Part shown: positions 33,089 to 41,644 of the stretch, one piece after another | Layout of the letters: each line of letters starts with the position of its first letter | Position numbering within the stretch: the stretch's first letter is position 1 | NCBI RefSeq assembly: GCF_014648255.1 | Contig: NZ_BMQT01000013.1 | Coordinates: 1-64,000, forward strand | Length of the DNA: 64,000 bases | Origin: Nocardioides albus | Lineage (GTDB): Bacteria; Actinomycetota; Actinomycetes; Propionibacteriales; Nocardioidaceae | Reading direction: 5' to 3' | Translations under genes and position numbers: made by a program | Notes under the pieces: generated by a model | Seen by the model: only the letters and a program-made list of their open reading frames with translations | What the model was told of the DNA's origin: nothing | Database searches by the model: none

Positions 33089-33418
33089 TCAGCGGTCGTC
33101 CCCGCTGCCACCGATTGCACCACGCGCCTGCCGGTCAGCGAGCTTCTTGATGTTGCGCTCGGCGACGTCCGCGAGCGGAAGCCCGAAGTGGTCAGCGAGG
33201 ACCGCTACGTACCAAAGGGTGTCGCCGAGCTCTTTGGCGAGATCATCGAGGTCCCACTGGTCGAAGTCGCCATCGTGGTCGCGCACGATCTTCTTCGCCT
33301 TCTCGGCGATCTCGCCCGTCTCCCCGACCAGCCCCAGCAGCAGGTGGAACACCTCGTTGGGCTTGTCCTTCGTCGCCGCGGTTCGCAACGCTGCCTGCTG
33401 GTAGGCGTTCAGATCCAT
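33089..33418 (-). CDS. MazG-like NTP pyrophosphohydrolase
   Basis: This 109-residue all-alpha pyrophosphatase of the MazG/dUTPase-like group has the metal-binding ExxE pattern in LLGLVGETGEIAEKAKKIVR and the second ExxD in AKELGDTLWYVAVLADHFG. Such small proteins hydrolyse non-canonical or excess nucleoside triphosphates. It stands alone between the PPOX gene and the MBL hydrolase gene, both on the same strand. Confidence 0.9.
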   Translation of the reverse strand: MDLNAYQQAALRTAATKDKPNEVFHLLLGLVGETGEIAEKAKKIVRDHDGDFDQWDLDDLAKELGDTLWYVAVLADHFGLPLADVAERNIKKLADRQARGAIGGSGDDR

Positions 33419-33457
33419 GACCGGAACCTATCGCGCCGGATGGCTACGCTCTGCTGC

Positions 33458-34237
33458 TCAAGACTCTGCCACCTGGGCGGCACGTCGACCGACGTACTCG
33501 TCGATGATCTGTCGCATTCGATCGCCGTCGAACGGAACCCCGTGGCCCGGGTAGACGACCTCCACGGGGAGAGCGCGGAGGCGGAGCATGCTGCTGACGT
33601 AGTCCTCGATATCCGACTCGGGAAGCTCATCCAGGAGAACGTCGTCGTAGATGACATCACCGCTGAACAACGAACCGTCGGCCTCGTTGAACAGGCACAC
33701 GCTTCCCGGAGTGTGTCCCGGCATGTGCAGGACACGCAGTGTCATGTCGCCGAGGTCGATGGTGTCGCCATCTTCGAGGGCAACAGTGGCCGGCGCTGGT
33801 GAGATCGCATAGCGATGCGGTTCGAAGCCGTCAAAGGGCAGGGCGCGGATGAGCCAGTCCGGAAGCGCTGCTCCTGGAAGATCCAGTCCAAGCAATCGTG
33901 CCAGCTCAGGTCCGTTCAGACTCGCCGCCGTGTTCTCGTCGACGAGCGATGTGCGATGCATGCGACGGTCCTCGAACTCATGAGCTGAGCCGACGTGGTC
34001 CAGATGTGCGTGCGTGACCACGAGAACAGGATCTCTCCCGAAGACGACCGGCAGTGAGTTGCGCAAGGACGCGACACCCAACCCGGCGTCCACGACCAGA
34101 TCGCGGCCGGCTCCTCGTACATGCCAGATGTTGGCGCGCAACAGCTCGTGGACGTGGGGCTCGTCGATCATCGTCACGGACCCGGTGACGGGCCGGACCC
34201 GGTACCACTCCGCCGCTACCGTCAGCGTGGGCTTCAT
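33458..34237 (-). CDS. MBL-fold metallo-hydrolase
   Basis: This 259-residue metallo-beta-lactamase-fold hydrolase has the zinc motif THAHLDHVGSAHEFE (HxHxDH) near residue 80, the later LHMPGHTPGSVCLF and FSGDVIYDD (metal Asp), and the C-terminal VYPGHGVPFDGDRM. The start at ATG 34237 gives a typical N-terminus (LTVAAEWYRVRPVTGSVTMI) but has a weak ribosome site; an ATG 66 bases downstream is possible. The substrate is unknown. The gene stands next to the tRNA-flanked segment. Confidence 0.85.
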   Translation of the reverse strand: MKPTLTVAAEWYRVRPVTGSVTMIDEPHVHELLRANIWHVRGAGRDLVVDAGLGVASLRNSLPVVFGRDPVLVVTHAHLDHVGSAHEFEDRRMHRTSLVDENTAASLNGPELARLLGLDLPGAALPDWLIRALPFDGFEPHRYAISPAPATVALEDGDTIDLGDMTLRVLHMPGHTPGSVCLFNEADGSLFSGDVIYDDVLLDELPESDIEDYVSSMLRLRALPVEVVYPGHGVPFDGDRMRQIIDEYVGRRAAQVAES

Positions 34238-34653
34238 CGGGCAGGCCCTGCCGAGCTGCTCCACGCACCAACGGCATCGAGCCATGGGTGCCCGCTTCGC
34301 TTGCGTTCTGCTAGACGAGGGACAGCACGAGTGGCAGCCATACCCCTCACTGTGGCCCGAACCGACCATTGGGGTCCAACCCAATACGCAGGACGACCAA
34401 GCTCTCCGGACATGACCGTAGGCACCGAATGAGGAGCAGCGCGTCCAACCATCGGGAGGTAGCCCCGGACGCAGCCGGACAAACGAAACACCCCGGTGTG
34501 GCAGATGAAGGATTCGAACCTTCGAAGGCAAGAGTCGACAGAATTACAGAACGTCGGACGTACTCCGCTGACCTGGGCAAACATCGCGCCGATACGAGTT
34601 GGGGCCGCACATGGGGAAAATCTCGGCCCCAGAGCCTGTCACGGGCGTGCCTC
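34238..34653. other. Intergenic region with a tRNA-Tyr 3' fragment
   Basis: This stretch of about 415 bp between the MBL hydrolase start and the sulfatase end has no convincing gene. Its only recognised content is the tRNA-Tyr-like fragment at 34496-34552 and the preceding GGACAAACGAAACACCCCGG, which resembles the terminator side of the intact tRNA-Tyr gene. Confidence 0.5.
34496..34552 (-). other. Partial tRNA-Tyr copy (att-like direct repeat)
   Basis: 34496-34531 is identical to the 3' end of the tRNA-Tyr gene at 38824-38859 (acceptor 3' strand, T arm and variable-loop start). The next roughly 20 bases up to the anticodon region match imperfectly, and the 5' half is not recognisable. The copy has the same orientation as the intact gene 4.3 kb away, as expected of an attachment-site duplicate left by integration into the tRNA 3' end. 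Confidence 0.65.
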
Positions 34654-36993
34654 TCAGTCGCGAGCCATCGCAGCTGCCAGGTGTCGCTCGATGTCGATGT
34701 AGGCGTCATCGGCCACGTCGAACACCACCTTTGTCAGCACGCCGCCGGTGAAGTCGAACCTGCTGCCGGCGTACTCCTTCGACGCTGCGTCGCCGCTGTC
34801 GTAACCGATGCAGAGTCCTTCTCCGCAGAGCGAGAAGTGACCGGTCATGGTGCGGAAGTCGTTGTCCTGGCCGATCACCTCGTCGTCGACGTACAGCTTC
34901 AGCGTCCCGTGTGAGACGTGGTGCTCGTCCATGGACTCCTTGGCGAAGTCCACGCCGACGATGTGGTGACCCGAGGTCGGTGCCGGGCCGGCGACCTGGA
35001 CCTCGGGTGGGATGCCGAGGAAGTTGTAGGCGTAGACGAGCTGTCCGTCCTTGACGAAGAGCGAGTGCCCCCCGAAGCGGGAGCCGTGGGCGAAGATCAC
35101 CCCGCTTGTCTCTGAGGTGAACTCGACCTCGGCGAACACCTTGTAGGAGACGCCGTGCACGTTCGCGGCTGACCGCTCTGGGACCTCGGAGGTGCCGGGG
35201 TAGTAGATGTACTGGCCGCTCGGTGGCACCGGGACGTTGAACTCCATGGCGAGGAACGCCTGGAGGTCCTTGCCGCCGACCTGCATGTCGTTGAGCGGCA
35301 GCACGTTGTTGGCTCGTGCTTCCTCGAACCACAGAGCGATGAGCTCTTCGACCTTCTCGGGGTGCTCAGCCGCGATGTCGTGGGCCTCGGCGCGGTCGAC
35401 GTCGGTGTGGAAGAGCTGCCAGCGATCCTGCTCGTAGTTGCCGATCCCGCTGATGGGTCCATGCTCGGTGACGGCCTTCCAGCCGTCGCACCAGATGCCC
35501 CGCTGGCCGAACATCTCGTAGTACTGCTTCTTCTTGGTGGTCGGCACTTGTGCCTGGTTGAAGGAGTAGAGCATCGAGACCCCGGAGAGCGGGGTCTGCT
35601 CGACCCCGTCGACGACGTCGGGCATGGTCACGCCGCAGGCCTCGTAGATGGTGGGCACGATGTCGGTGCAGTGGTGGTACTGGTCGCGCACCTCGCCCTT
35701 GGCCTCGATGCCGGCCGGCCAGTGCACCACCAACGGGTCGCACACGCCGCCCTGGTAGGTATAGCGCTTGAACATCCGATACGGCGTCGAGAATGCTGCC
35801 GCCCACCCGGTCGGGTAGTGGTTGTAGGTGTCAGGAGAGCCGAGCACATCCATCGCGGCCAGGTTGTCCTCGATCGTGTCGGTGTAGGCGTTGATGAACT
35901 TGCCCTCGTTGGTGGAGCCGTTGGGGCTGCCCTCGCCGGAGGCGCCGTTGTCGGCGCAGTAGAAGATGATCGTGTTGTCGAGCTGCCCGGACTCCTCGAG
36001 GTAGTCGACGATCCGGCCGACCTGCGCGTCGGTGTACTCCGAGAACCCGGCGTACACCTCCGCCATCCTGGAGAAGAGCGCACGCTCCTCAGCGTTGAGC
36101 TCCTCCCACGGTCGCACGTAGTCACCGTCGGCGAAGGTGCCTTCGGTCATCGGGTTCAGCGGCGTGAGCTCGGTGCCCTCGGGGAGGATGCCGCGCTCGA
36201 TCATCCGCGGCAGCACCCACTCCCGGTAGGCCTCGTAGCCGTCGTCGAACATGCCCTTGTACTTGGCGATGTACTCCTCGGGCGCGTGGTGCGGGGCGTG
36301 GTTGGCGCCCGGGCAGAACCACATGTACCAGGGCTTGTCGGGTTCGGTCTGCTTGGAGTCGCGGATCATGCGCAGGGCCTGATCGGCCAGGTCCTTGGAC
36401 AGGTGGTAGCCGTCCTCAGGCAGGTAGGGCTGGGAGACGTACTTGTTGTCCTCCGCCAGGGACGGGTACCAGTTGTTGGTCTCGCCGCCGATGAACCCGT
36501 AGAAGCGGTCGTAGCCCTGGCCGAGCGGCCACCGCTTCTTGGACGCGCCAGCAGTCCACTCATCGATCGGGATGTTGTGGTTCTTGCCGACCCAGAACGT
36601 GCTCCACCCGGCCTCGCGCAGCACGTTGGCCATCGTCGCGCTCGACGGCGGTATGTGGGAGCTGTAGCCCGGGAAGCCGGTCGAGGTCTCCGAGATCGAG
36701 GCGAACCCGTTGAGGTGATGATTGCGGCCCGTCAGGAACGTCGACCGAGTCGGCGAGCACAGCGCAGTGGTGTGCCACTGGCTGTAGGTCAGCCCGCCAG
36801 CGGCGAGCCGGTCCATCGTGGGCATGTTGATCCGCCCGCCGTACGGCGACCAGGCCGCCTGCCCGGTGTCGTCGTAGAGGATCACCAGCACATTGGGCGA
36901 CCCCTCAGGGGCCTTGCCCGGGAGAAACGCGTCCCAGTCCGGACTCGAATCCCGAACATCCAACTCGATCTTGCCGCCGAACTCCTTGGACAT
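34654..36993 (-). CDS. Arylsulfatase (formylglycine-dependent)
   Basis: This 779-residue type I sulfatase removes sulfate from organic sulfate esters. Metal ligands are in LVILYDDTGQ (Asp41/Asp42), and the sulfatase signature LCSPTRSTFLTGR carries Cys79, which a formylglycine-generating enzyme must modify; none is in the window. Further matches are WVGKNHNIP, PWYMWFCPGANHAPHHAP and FYCADNGASGEGSPNGS. Residues beyond about 590 form a beta-rich C-terminal domain. There is no signal peptide, so it is probably cytoplasmic. GAGGAG lies 6 bases before the ATG. The gene sits between a tRNA-Tyr and its duplicated 3' end, 5 kb from a sulfate transporter, which hints at sulfur scavenging. Confidence 0.93.
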   Translation of the reverse strand: MSKEFGGKIELDVRDSSPDWDAFLPGKAPEGSPNVLVILYDDTGQAAWSPYGGRINMPTMDRLAAGGLTYSQWHTTALCSPTRSTFLTGRNHHLNGFASISETSTGFPGYSSHIPPSSATMANVLREAGWSTFWVGKNHNIPIDEWTAGASKKRWPLGQGYDRFYGFIGGETNNWYPSLAEDNKYVSQPYLPEDGYHLSKDLADQALRMIRDSKQTEPDKPWYMWFCPGANHAPHHAPEEYIAKYKGMFDDGYEAYREWVLPRMIERGILPEGTELTPLNPMTEGTFADGDYVRPWEELNAEERALFSRMAEVYAGFSEYTDAQVGRIVDYLEESGQLDNTIIFYCADNGASGEGSPNGSTNEGKFINAYTDTIEDNLAAMDVLGSPDTYNHYPTGWAAAFSTPYRMFKRYTYQGGVCDPLVVHWPAGIEAKGEVRDQYHHCTDIVPTIYEACGVTMPDVVDGVEQTPLSGVSMLYSFNQAQVPTTKKKQYYEMFGQRGIWCDGWKAVTEHGPISGIGNYEQDRWQLFHTDVDRAEAHDIAAEHPEKVEELIALWFEEARANNVLPLNDMQVGGKDLQAFLAMEFNVPVPPSGQYIYYPGTSEVPERSAANVHGVSYKVFAEVEFTSETSGVIFAHGSRFGGHSLFVKDGQLVYAYNFLGIPPEVQVAGPAPTSGHHIVGVDFAKESMDEHHVSHGTLKLYVDDEVIGQDNDFRTMTGHFSLCGEGLCIGYDSGDAASKEYAGSRFDFTGGVLTKVVFDVADDAYIDIERHLAAAMARD

Positions 36994-37200
36994 GCCCGCT
37001 CCTCATCCGTAGACCCGTCGGCCCCAGACTCACCCGCGAGACACCCCACCTGCTCCCCCGGAAGGGTGAGAGTGGACATCCGGATCTGCCCCGCTCCTGC
37101 GGCTCAACCGCAGGTTGGGAATCGAATCAACGCTGATGGAACATGAGTTCTCACGAGCCCGCACGCCACTGACTCGTACGCTCGGCAGGGTCGAACTGGA

Positions 37201-37556
37201 TCAGAGCGCTGGACCGTCGACCGGAAAGTCGGTAGAGAGGTCGGCACGCTTCGGATGCAGGACGGCAGCACGTGCGCAGGCGTGCAAGTCGTTCAGCGAC
37301 GCGACCCACGGTGTTTCGTGCCAATCCGGCGTGTACGGAAATGCGCCGGGCAGCTCGCTCTGAAGCGCCCACATGACGCGGTTGAGCTTGTGCGCCGCCT
37401 CGATCGTGGCGCGGTCACCGAATACGGCCGCACCGTGACCGTCAGTACACCTGTGCTGACGCCAATCGCCACTTCGAGGCTCACACTCGAGACGCGTCCT
37501 ACCATCCGTGCAGGGAGCAACGTGACCACGACGGTGTCGAAGATGGGCAGCTTCAC
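37201..37556 (-). pseudogene. Broken unidentified gene (frameshift near 37420)
   Basis: Two minus-strand frames with coding-like GC3 abut. An upstream part from GTG 37556 reads VKLPIFDTVVVTLLPARMVG and VSLEVAIGVSTGVLTVTVRP. The downstream part, in another frame, reads FGDRATIEAAHKLNRVMWAL and PYTPDWHETPWVASLNDLHA before the stop at 37201. A single frameshift near 37420 would join them into about 118 residues. No family was recognised and no ribosome site precedes the GTG. The remaining parts of 36994-37795 hold nothing recognisable. Confidence 0.3.
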
Positions 37557-37795
37557 TGTTAAGCAGCGAATCCGTTCGCGCCAGAAGGGCTCACGGCGCT
37601 TCAAGGCTTTCTACGCCCCGCTTCTTGCTCGTTGAACGAGACCCTCGGCCAGACCTGGCCGGCTGTCGATGCGCCGCCAGGTAGCGACGCTGATCGATCC
37701 CGAATCGGTCGGGCCGCGTCTTAGCACCGCGTATCGGTGACGACGGAATGCGGGTTGGCAGATCGCTGCCCAACCGGAGTCGATAGGTTCACGGT

Positions 37796-38653
37796 GTGGT
37801 GACCGTCGACGGATCCGTGCCGACCGCACGAGTGCTCATTGACCCGAGCCGCCCTGACTTGTTCGGCCGGGAAGCTGGTCGACCAGTACGCGTGTATGAC
37901 TGGACGCCGTCGTCGCAGGACCAGTCGGCGCCCCTCGTCGTGGTCTCGCACGGGACAGGTGGGTCGGGCCGCGACATGGGCTGGCTCGCGAAGCCGTTGG
38001 TGGATGCAGGATTTGGCGTGCTGAGCCTCGATCACCACGGGAACAACTACGTCGACGGCTACCACCCTGAAGGGTTCCTCTTCGGGTGGGAGCGCCCTCG
38101 CGACGTCACCTTCGTCCTGGACTCGATCCCGGTGTCCGGTCGGGTCGGTGTCGCCGGCTTCTCGCTGGGCGGCTATACCGCCGCGGCGATGGCCGGCGCA
38201 CGTCTCAACCGCGCCACGATCGAGGCGCTGCTCTCAGGAGAGATTCCCCTGCCACCGATCGACGAGTTCCCGGATGCACTCCAGCGACTGAAAGTGACAA
38301 CACCGCCGAATAGGTGGCCGACGGCTCTGGACCGGGCGTGTTCCGACCTGAGAGACCCGCGCGTCGCTGCCGCCTTCGTGGTCGCACCCGGGTTGGGCGC
38401 CCTCATGACCCGGGCGAGCCTGACGGACGTTTCCATACCCATCGAGGTTCGCTGGGGAGACGCTGACACCACGAACCCATTCGACCTGGATGTTCGTCCC
38501 CTGCTCGATCATGTCCCGGACATCCACGGCCACGAGGTCGGCACCGGGGTCCGCCACGAGCACTTCATCGAGCCCCTGACACCTGACCGAGCGGACGTAC
38601 GAACGAGCGTCGCCTCCGACGCGGTCCAATTCTTCACGGAGCGGCTCGCTTGA
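37796..38653 (+). CDS. Alpha/beta-hydrolase (dienelactone-hydrolase/PAF-acetylhydrolase-like)
   Basis: In this 285-residue alpha/beta-hydrolase the oxyanion region is SHGTGGSGRDM (about residue 51), the nucleophile Ser is in GVAGFSLGGYTAAAM (about residue 124), an acid is likely in RWGDADTT, and the His is in RHEHF near the C-terminus. It has no signal peptide. The arrangement recalls predicted dienelactone hydrolases of many bacteria, with unknown substrate. It begins at GTG 37796 inside the tRNA-flanked segment and points toward the tRNA. Confidence 0.82.
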   Translation: MVTVDGSVPTARVLIDPSRPDLFGREAGRPVRVYDWTPSSQDQSAPLVVVSHGTGGSGRDMGWLAKPLVDAGFGVLSLDHHGNNYVDGYHPEGFLFGWERPRDVTFVLDSIPVSGRVGVAGFSLGGYTAAAMAGARLNRATIEALLSGEIPLPPIDEFPDALQRLKVTTPPNRWPTALDRACSDLRDPRVAAAFVVAPGLGALMTRASLTDVSIPIEVRWGDADTTNPFDLDVRPLLDHVPDIHGHEVGTGVRHEHFIEPLTPDRADVRTSVASDAVQFFTERLA

Positions 38654-38775
38654 TTCGCCGAGGGCTGGCGCGCCTGCCCCAAGCATGGGCCGGCCGCGTA
38701 TAGCGTCCCGGGGCGCGCCGGGGACGTGAACACCTGCTGACAGCGAGCTGTGGCTGGACATGGCCGGACAAGCGA

Positions 38776-38817
38776 AACACCCCGGTGGCCAACGTTTCCG
38801 CTGGCCACCGGGGTGTT
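38776..38817 (-). terminator. Terminator hairpin after tRNA-Tyr
   Basis: AACACCCCGGTGGCC (38776-38790) pairs perfectly with GGCCACCGGGGTGTT (38803-38817) around a 12-base loop, starting 10 bases past the tRNA 3' end. A single half of this motif (AAACACCCCGG) also precedes the tRNA fragment at 34.5 kb. Confidence 0.75.
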
Positions 38818-38826
38818 CTCCCAGTG

Positions 38827-38909
38827 TGGCAGATGAAGGATTCGAACCTTCGAAGGCAAAAGCCGACGGATTTACAGTCCGCTCCCATTGGCCGCTCGGG
38901 CAATCTGCC
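38827..38909 (-). tRNA. tRNA-Tyr (GTA)
   Basis: The 83-nt class II tRNA has acceptor GGCAGAT pairing with ATCTGCC plus discriminator A, the anticodon GTA in CTGTAAA, a long variable arm, and the T loop GGTTCGAATCC. CCA is not encoded. Its 3' end is duplicated at 34496-34531. Confidence 0.96.
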
Positions 38910-39046
38910 TGGGTTGTACGCGTGCCCCTGCGAAGGGGATCGCGACAGCAATAAACGATAGCGCAGGGGCTGGCGGCGTACGAAAACGGCACGAGGTTCT
39001 AGGGTGAAGGCACCACAGACCTGGTCAGAAGCTAGAGGAGAGAGTC

Positions 39047-39538
39047 ATGGCTGACTCGTCGTTCGACATCGTGAGCAAGATCGACCGTCAGGAGGTTGAC
39101 AACGCGCTGAGCCAGACGGCGCGCGAGGTCTCGACGCGGTTCGACTTCAAGGGGACCAACGCAACCATCGAGTGGAGCGGTGATCAGGCGATCGAGATCT
39201 CCGCCTCCGCCGACGACCGCGCCAGCGCGGTGCTCTCGGTCTTCCAGGACAAGCTGATCAAGCGCCAGCAGTCGCTGAAGATCCTCGACGCGAGCGAGCC
39301 GCGCCAGTCGGGGCAGCAGTCGAAGATCTCGATCACGCTCAAGGAGGGCATCTCCTCGGAGGACGCGAAGAAGATCTCCAAGCTGATCCGCGACGAGGGC
39401 CCGAAGGGCGTCAAGGCGCAGATCCAGGGTGACGAGCTCCGCGTCTCCTCCAAGAAGCGCGACGACCTGCAGACCGTGATCTCGCTGGTCAAGGGGCAGG
39501 ACTACGACTTCGCGGTCCAGTTCATCAACTACCGCTGA
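39047..39538 (+). CDS. yajQ: YajQ-family cyclic-di-GMP/nucleotide-binding protein
   Basis: This 163-residue YajQ/UPF0234 protein has SSFDIVSKIDRQEVDNALSQ, STRFDFKGT and the C-terminal VQFINYR hallmark. Family members have two ferredoxin-like domains and bind c-di-GMP in Xanthomonas; the role in actinobacteria is not clear. AGGAGAGAG lies just before the ATG. It precedes an SRPBCC gene by 4 bases and is probably cotranscribed with it. Confidence 0.95.
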   Translation: MADSSFDIVSKIDRQEVDNALSQTAREVSTRFDFKGTNATIEWSGDQAIEISASADDRASAVLSVFQDKLIKRQQSLKILDASEPRQSGQQSKISITLKEGISSEDAKKISKLIRDEGPKGVKAQIQGDELRVSSKKRDDLQTVISLVKGQDYDFAVQFINYR

Positions 39539-39542
39539 GCTC

Positions 39543-40037
39543 GTGGTCTACGAGCACCCGACGGCCTCGGTCGAGATCGACGCTCCGATCGAGGTCGTGT
39601 GGCGGGTGATGGTCGAGACCGAGTCGTACGCCGCCTGGAACCCCTTCGTCGTCCGGGCCGAGACCGCGCAGCCGGCGGCGGTGGGCAACCCGATCGTCCT
39701 GCATGTCGCCTGGGCGAACGGCGGCCGGACGCGCTCACCGGAGCGGATCTCGGCGCTCGAGGGGCCGGTCGCCGGCGACGACGGGGTCGCGGCCGCGTAC
39801 CTCGGCTATGTCTACAAGGGCTGGCCTGCCCGGCTCGGCCTGGTCCGGGGCGTACGCCACCAGCGGCTGACCCAGCGCGCCGGCGGGCCGACGCACTACG
39901 AGACGGTCGAGGAGTTCTCCGGTCCGCTGGTCGGGCTGGCTGGGCCCGAGCGGGTCGCGGAGGGGTTCCGGCGGCACGCCGCCGCCCTCAAGCGGCGCGC
40001 CGAGGCGCTCGTGAATGAAAGTGGACTTGACCACTAG
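39543..40037 (+). CDS. SRPBCC (polyketide cyclase/START-like) domain protein
   Basis: This 164-residue protein has the START-like opening ASVEIDAPIEVVWRVMVETE and YAAWNPFV of the SRPBCC superfamily, followed by antiparallel strands and the C-terminal helix EGFRRHAAALKRRAEAL. Such folds bind hydrophobic ligands; the ligand here is unknown. It starts at GTG 39543, 4 bases after yajQ. Confidence 0.82.
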   Translation: MVYEHPTASVEIDAPIEVVWRVMVETESYAAWNPFVVRAETAQPAAVGNPIVLHVAWANGGRTRSPERISALEGPVAGDDGVAAAYLGYVYKGWPARLGLVRGVRHQRLTQRAGGPTHYETVEEFSGPLVGLAGPERVAEGFRRHAAALKRRAEALVNESGLDH

Positions 40038-40047
40038 ATTGAGCGAA

Positions 40048-40070
40048 ATTCTGCATTCATCTGCAAGAAT
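40048..40070. promoter_or_regulatory. Palindrome directly upstream of the Rrf2 gene
   Basis: ATTCTGCA (40048-40055) and TGCAAGAAT (40062-40070) form an imperfect inverted repeat ending 6 bases before the GTG of the Rrf2-family gene. The position suggests autoregulation. Confidence 0.45.
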
Positions 40071-40076
40071 GTGGCC

Positions 40077-40535
40077 GTGCGAGTATCTGCCAAGTCCGAC
40101 TACGCTCTCCGCGCCCTCATCGAGATGGCCGCGCGCGAGGACGGAAAAGCTGTCAGCGCCGAGGAGCTCGGCCGCGCCCAGGAGATCCCTCACGGCTTCC
40201 TGCAGGCGATCCTCGCCGACCTCCGCAAGGCCGGCGTAGTCATCTCACAGCGCGGCCAGTCAGGCGGCTGGCGGCTGGCCCGCAAGGCGTCGGACGTGTC
40301 CGTCGCCGACGTGATCCGCGCGGTCGACGGCCCGCTGGTCTCGGTCTACGGCCTGCGCCCCGAGGGGGTCACCTACAACGAGCGCGCCGACGTCCTCCAG
40401 CACGTCTGGATCGCCGCGCGCGACTCGCTGCGCGAGGTCTTCGAGAAGGTCTCCATCGCCGAGCTGGCCTCCCGCGAGCTGCCCGACGAGGTCACCACCC
40501 GCACCGCGCGCGACGAGGCCTGGCTGCCTCACTGA
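40077..40535 (+). CDS. Rrf2-family transcriptional regulator
   Basis: This 152-residue winged-helix regulator begins VRVSAKSDYALRALIEMAAR, a typical Rrf2 N-terminus, with the recognition region IPHGFLQAILADLRKAGVV and SQRGQSGGWRLAR. It lacks the three Cys that bind an Fe-S cluster in IscR, so it is more like CymR-type members that sense sulfur supply. The GTG at 40077 is preferred over one 6 bases earlier because of the family N-terminus. The convergent neighbour is a complete sulfate transporter operon, which makes control of sulfur uptake plausible. Confidence 0.88.
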   Translation: MRVSAKSDYALRALIEMAAREDGKAVSAEELGRAQEIPHGFLQAILADLRKAGVVISQRGQSGGWRLARKASDVSVADVIRAVDGPLVSVYGLRPEGVTYNERADVLQHVWIAARDSLREVFEKVSIAELASRELPDEVTTRTARDEAWLPH

Positions 40536-40637
40536 GCGGCTGGATGTTCGTCTAGGTACGCAGCCGAACCGTCACTTCCCACGCGGAGTTCCGCACGGGA
40601 AGTGACGGTTTCTCTGCATACCTCGACGAACAGCCGC
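40534..40637. repeat. Long inverted repeat between convergent genes (probable bidirectional terminator)
   Basis: GCGGCTG...GTTCGTC-AGGTA-GCAG at 40534-40562 pairs with TGCATACCT-GACGAAC-AGCCGC at 40615-40637. Inside this, CCGTCACTTCCC (40569-40580) pairs perfectly with GGGAAGTGACGG (40597-40608). The whole structure spans about 100 bp between rrf2 and cysA and could end both transcripts. Confidence 0.7.
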
Positions 40638-40640
40638 CCC

Positions 40641-41618
40641 CTACGCCGCCGACGACGGCGCCCGCATCGTGTAAGCCCCAGGCGACGGCGTGACGAACAC
40701 GTTGACACCCTCTTCGAGCTGCAGCGCCCGGGCATGCGTACGCGTCAGCTCGGCGGTCACGACCTCGCCGTCGTCGGTGAGGACCGTGAGGCGGACCTCG
40801 AAGCCGATCCGCAGGACCCGCGAGACCGTGCCCTCGACCGAGTGCTCGGAGATCGGTGACGGGGTGACCTCGACGTCGTGGGGCCGGATCAGGGATCCAC
40901 CCAGCGTGGTCACGTCACCGAGGAACGACATCACGAAGTCGTTGGCGGGCTCGTCGTAGAGCTGCTCGGGGGTGCCGATCTGCTCGATCCCTCCCTGGTT
41001 GACGACGACGATCTCGTCGGCGACCTCGAGGGCCTCCTCCTGGTCGTGGGTCACGAAGACGGTGGTCACGTGCACCTCGTCGTGGAGCCGGCGCAGCCAG
41101 TCTCGCAGCTCCTTGCGCACCTTTGCGTCCAACGCACCGAACGGCTCATCGAGCAAGAGCACAGAAGGCTCGATCGCCAGCGCACGCGCCAGCGCCATCC
41201 GCTGCCGCTGGCCGCCGGAGAGCTGCGAGGGCAGCCGGTTGCCGAACTGCGAGAGGTGCACGAGCTCGAGCAGCTCGTCGACCTTCTTCTGGATCTCGGC
41301 GCGAGGACGCTTGCGGATCTCCAGCCCGAACGCGACGTTCTTCGCCACCGAGAGGTGCTTGAACGCGGCGTAGTGCTGGAAGACGAAGCCGACGTTGCGC
41401 TTCTGGACGGGCAGGGACGTCGCGTCCTTGCCCTCGATCACCACCGACCCGGTGTCGGGGGTCTCCAGCCCGGCGATGACCCGCAGCAGCGTGGTCTTGC
41501 CCCCGCCGGAGGGCCCCAGCAACGCCGTCAGCTGCCCGGTCGGGATGGTCAGGTTGATGTCCTCCAGCGCGACGAAGTCGCCGTAACGCTTGTTGACACC
41601 ACTTACTTCGATGCTCAT
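40641..41618 (-). CDS. cysA: Sulfate/thiosulfate ABC transporter ATP-binding protein
   Basis: The product is a 325-residue ATPase. The Walker A is GPSGGGKTT (about residue 37), the Q-loop is in VFQHYAAFKHLSV, the ABC signature is QLSGGQRQRMALARALA, the Walker B is SVLLLDEPFGALD, and the switch His is in FVTHDQEEA. A C-terminal TOBE-like regulatory region follows from about residue 235. It energises import through the CysT/CysW membrane pair. The start at 41618 is the CysA-type MSIEVSGVNKRYGDFVALED; a longer frame from 42401 overlaps cysW and is a shadow. Confidence 0.95.
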   Translation of the reverse strand: MSIEVSGVNKRYGDFVALEDINLTIPTGQLTALLGPSGGGKTTLLRVIAGLETPDTGSVVIEGKDATSLPVQKRNVGFVFQHYAAFKHLSVAKNVAFGLEIRKRPRAEIQKKVDELLELVHLSQFGNRLPSQLSGGQRQRMALARALAIEPSVLLLDEPFGALDAKVRKELRDWLRRLHDEVHVTTVFVTHDQEEALEVADEIVVVNQGGIEQIGTPEQLYDEPANDFVMSFLGDVTTLGGSLIRPHDVEVTPSPISEHSVEGTVSRVLRIGFEVRLTVLTDDGEVVTAELTRTHARALQLEEGVNVFVTPSPGAYTMRAPSSAA

Positions 41619-41644
41619 GGGATGTCCTTTCGTGTCAGAGTCGT

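Noticed and set aside
34496..34584. Second tRNA-Tyr gene
   Set aside because: Only the 3' part matches; the anticodon stem and 5' acceptor strand do not pair, so it is a fragment.
34496..38909. Active integrative element
   Set aside because: No integrase, excisionase or mobilisation gene is visible in the 4.3-kb segment; only the flanking repeat supports past integration.
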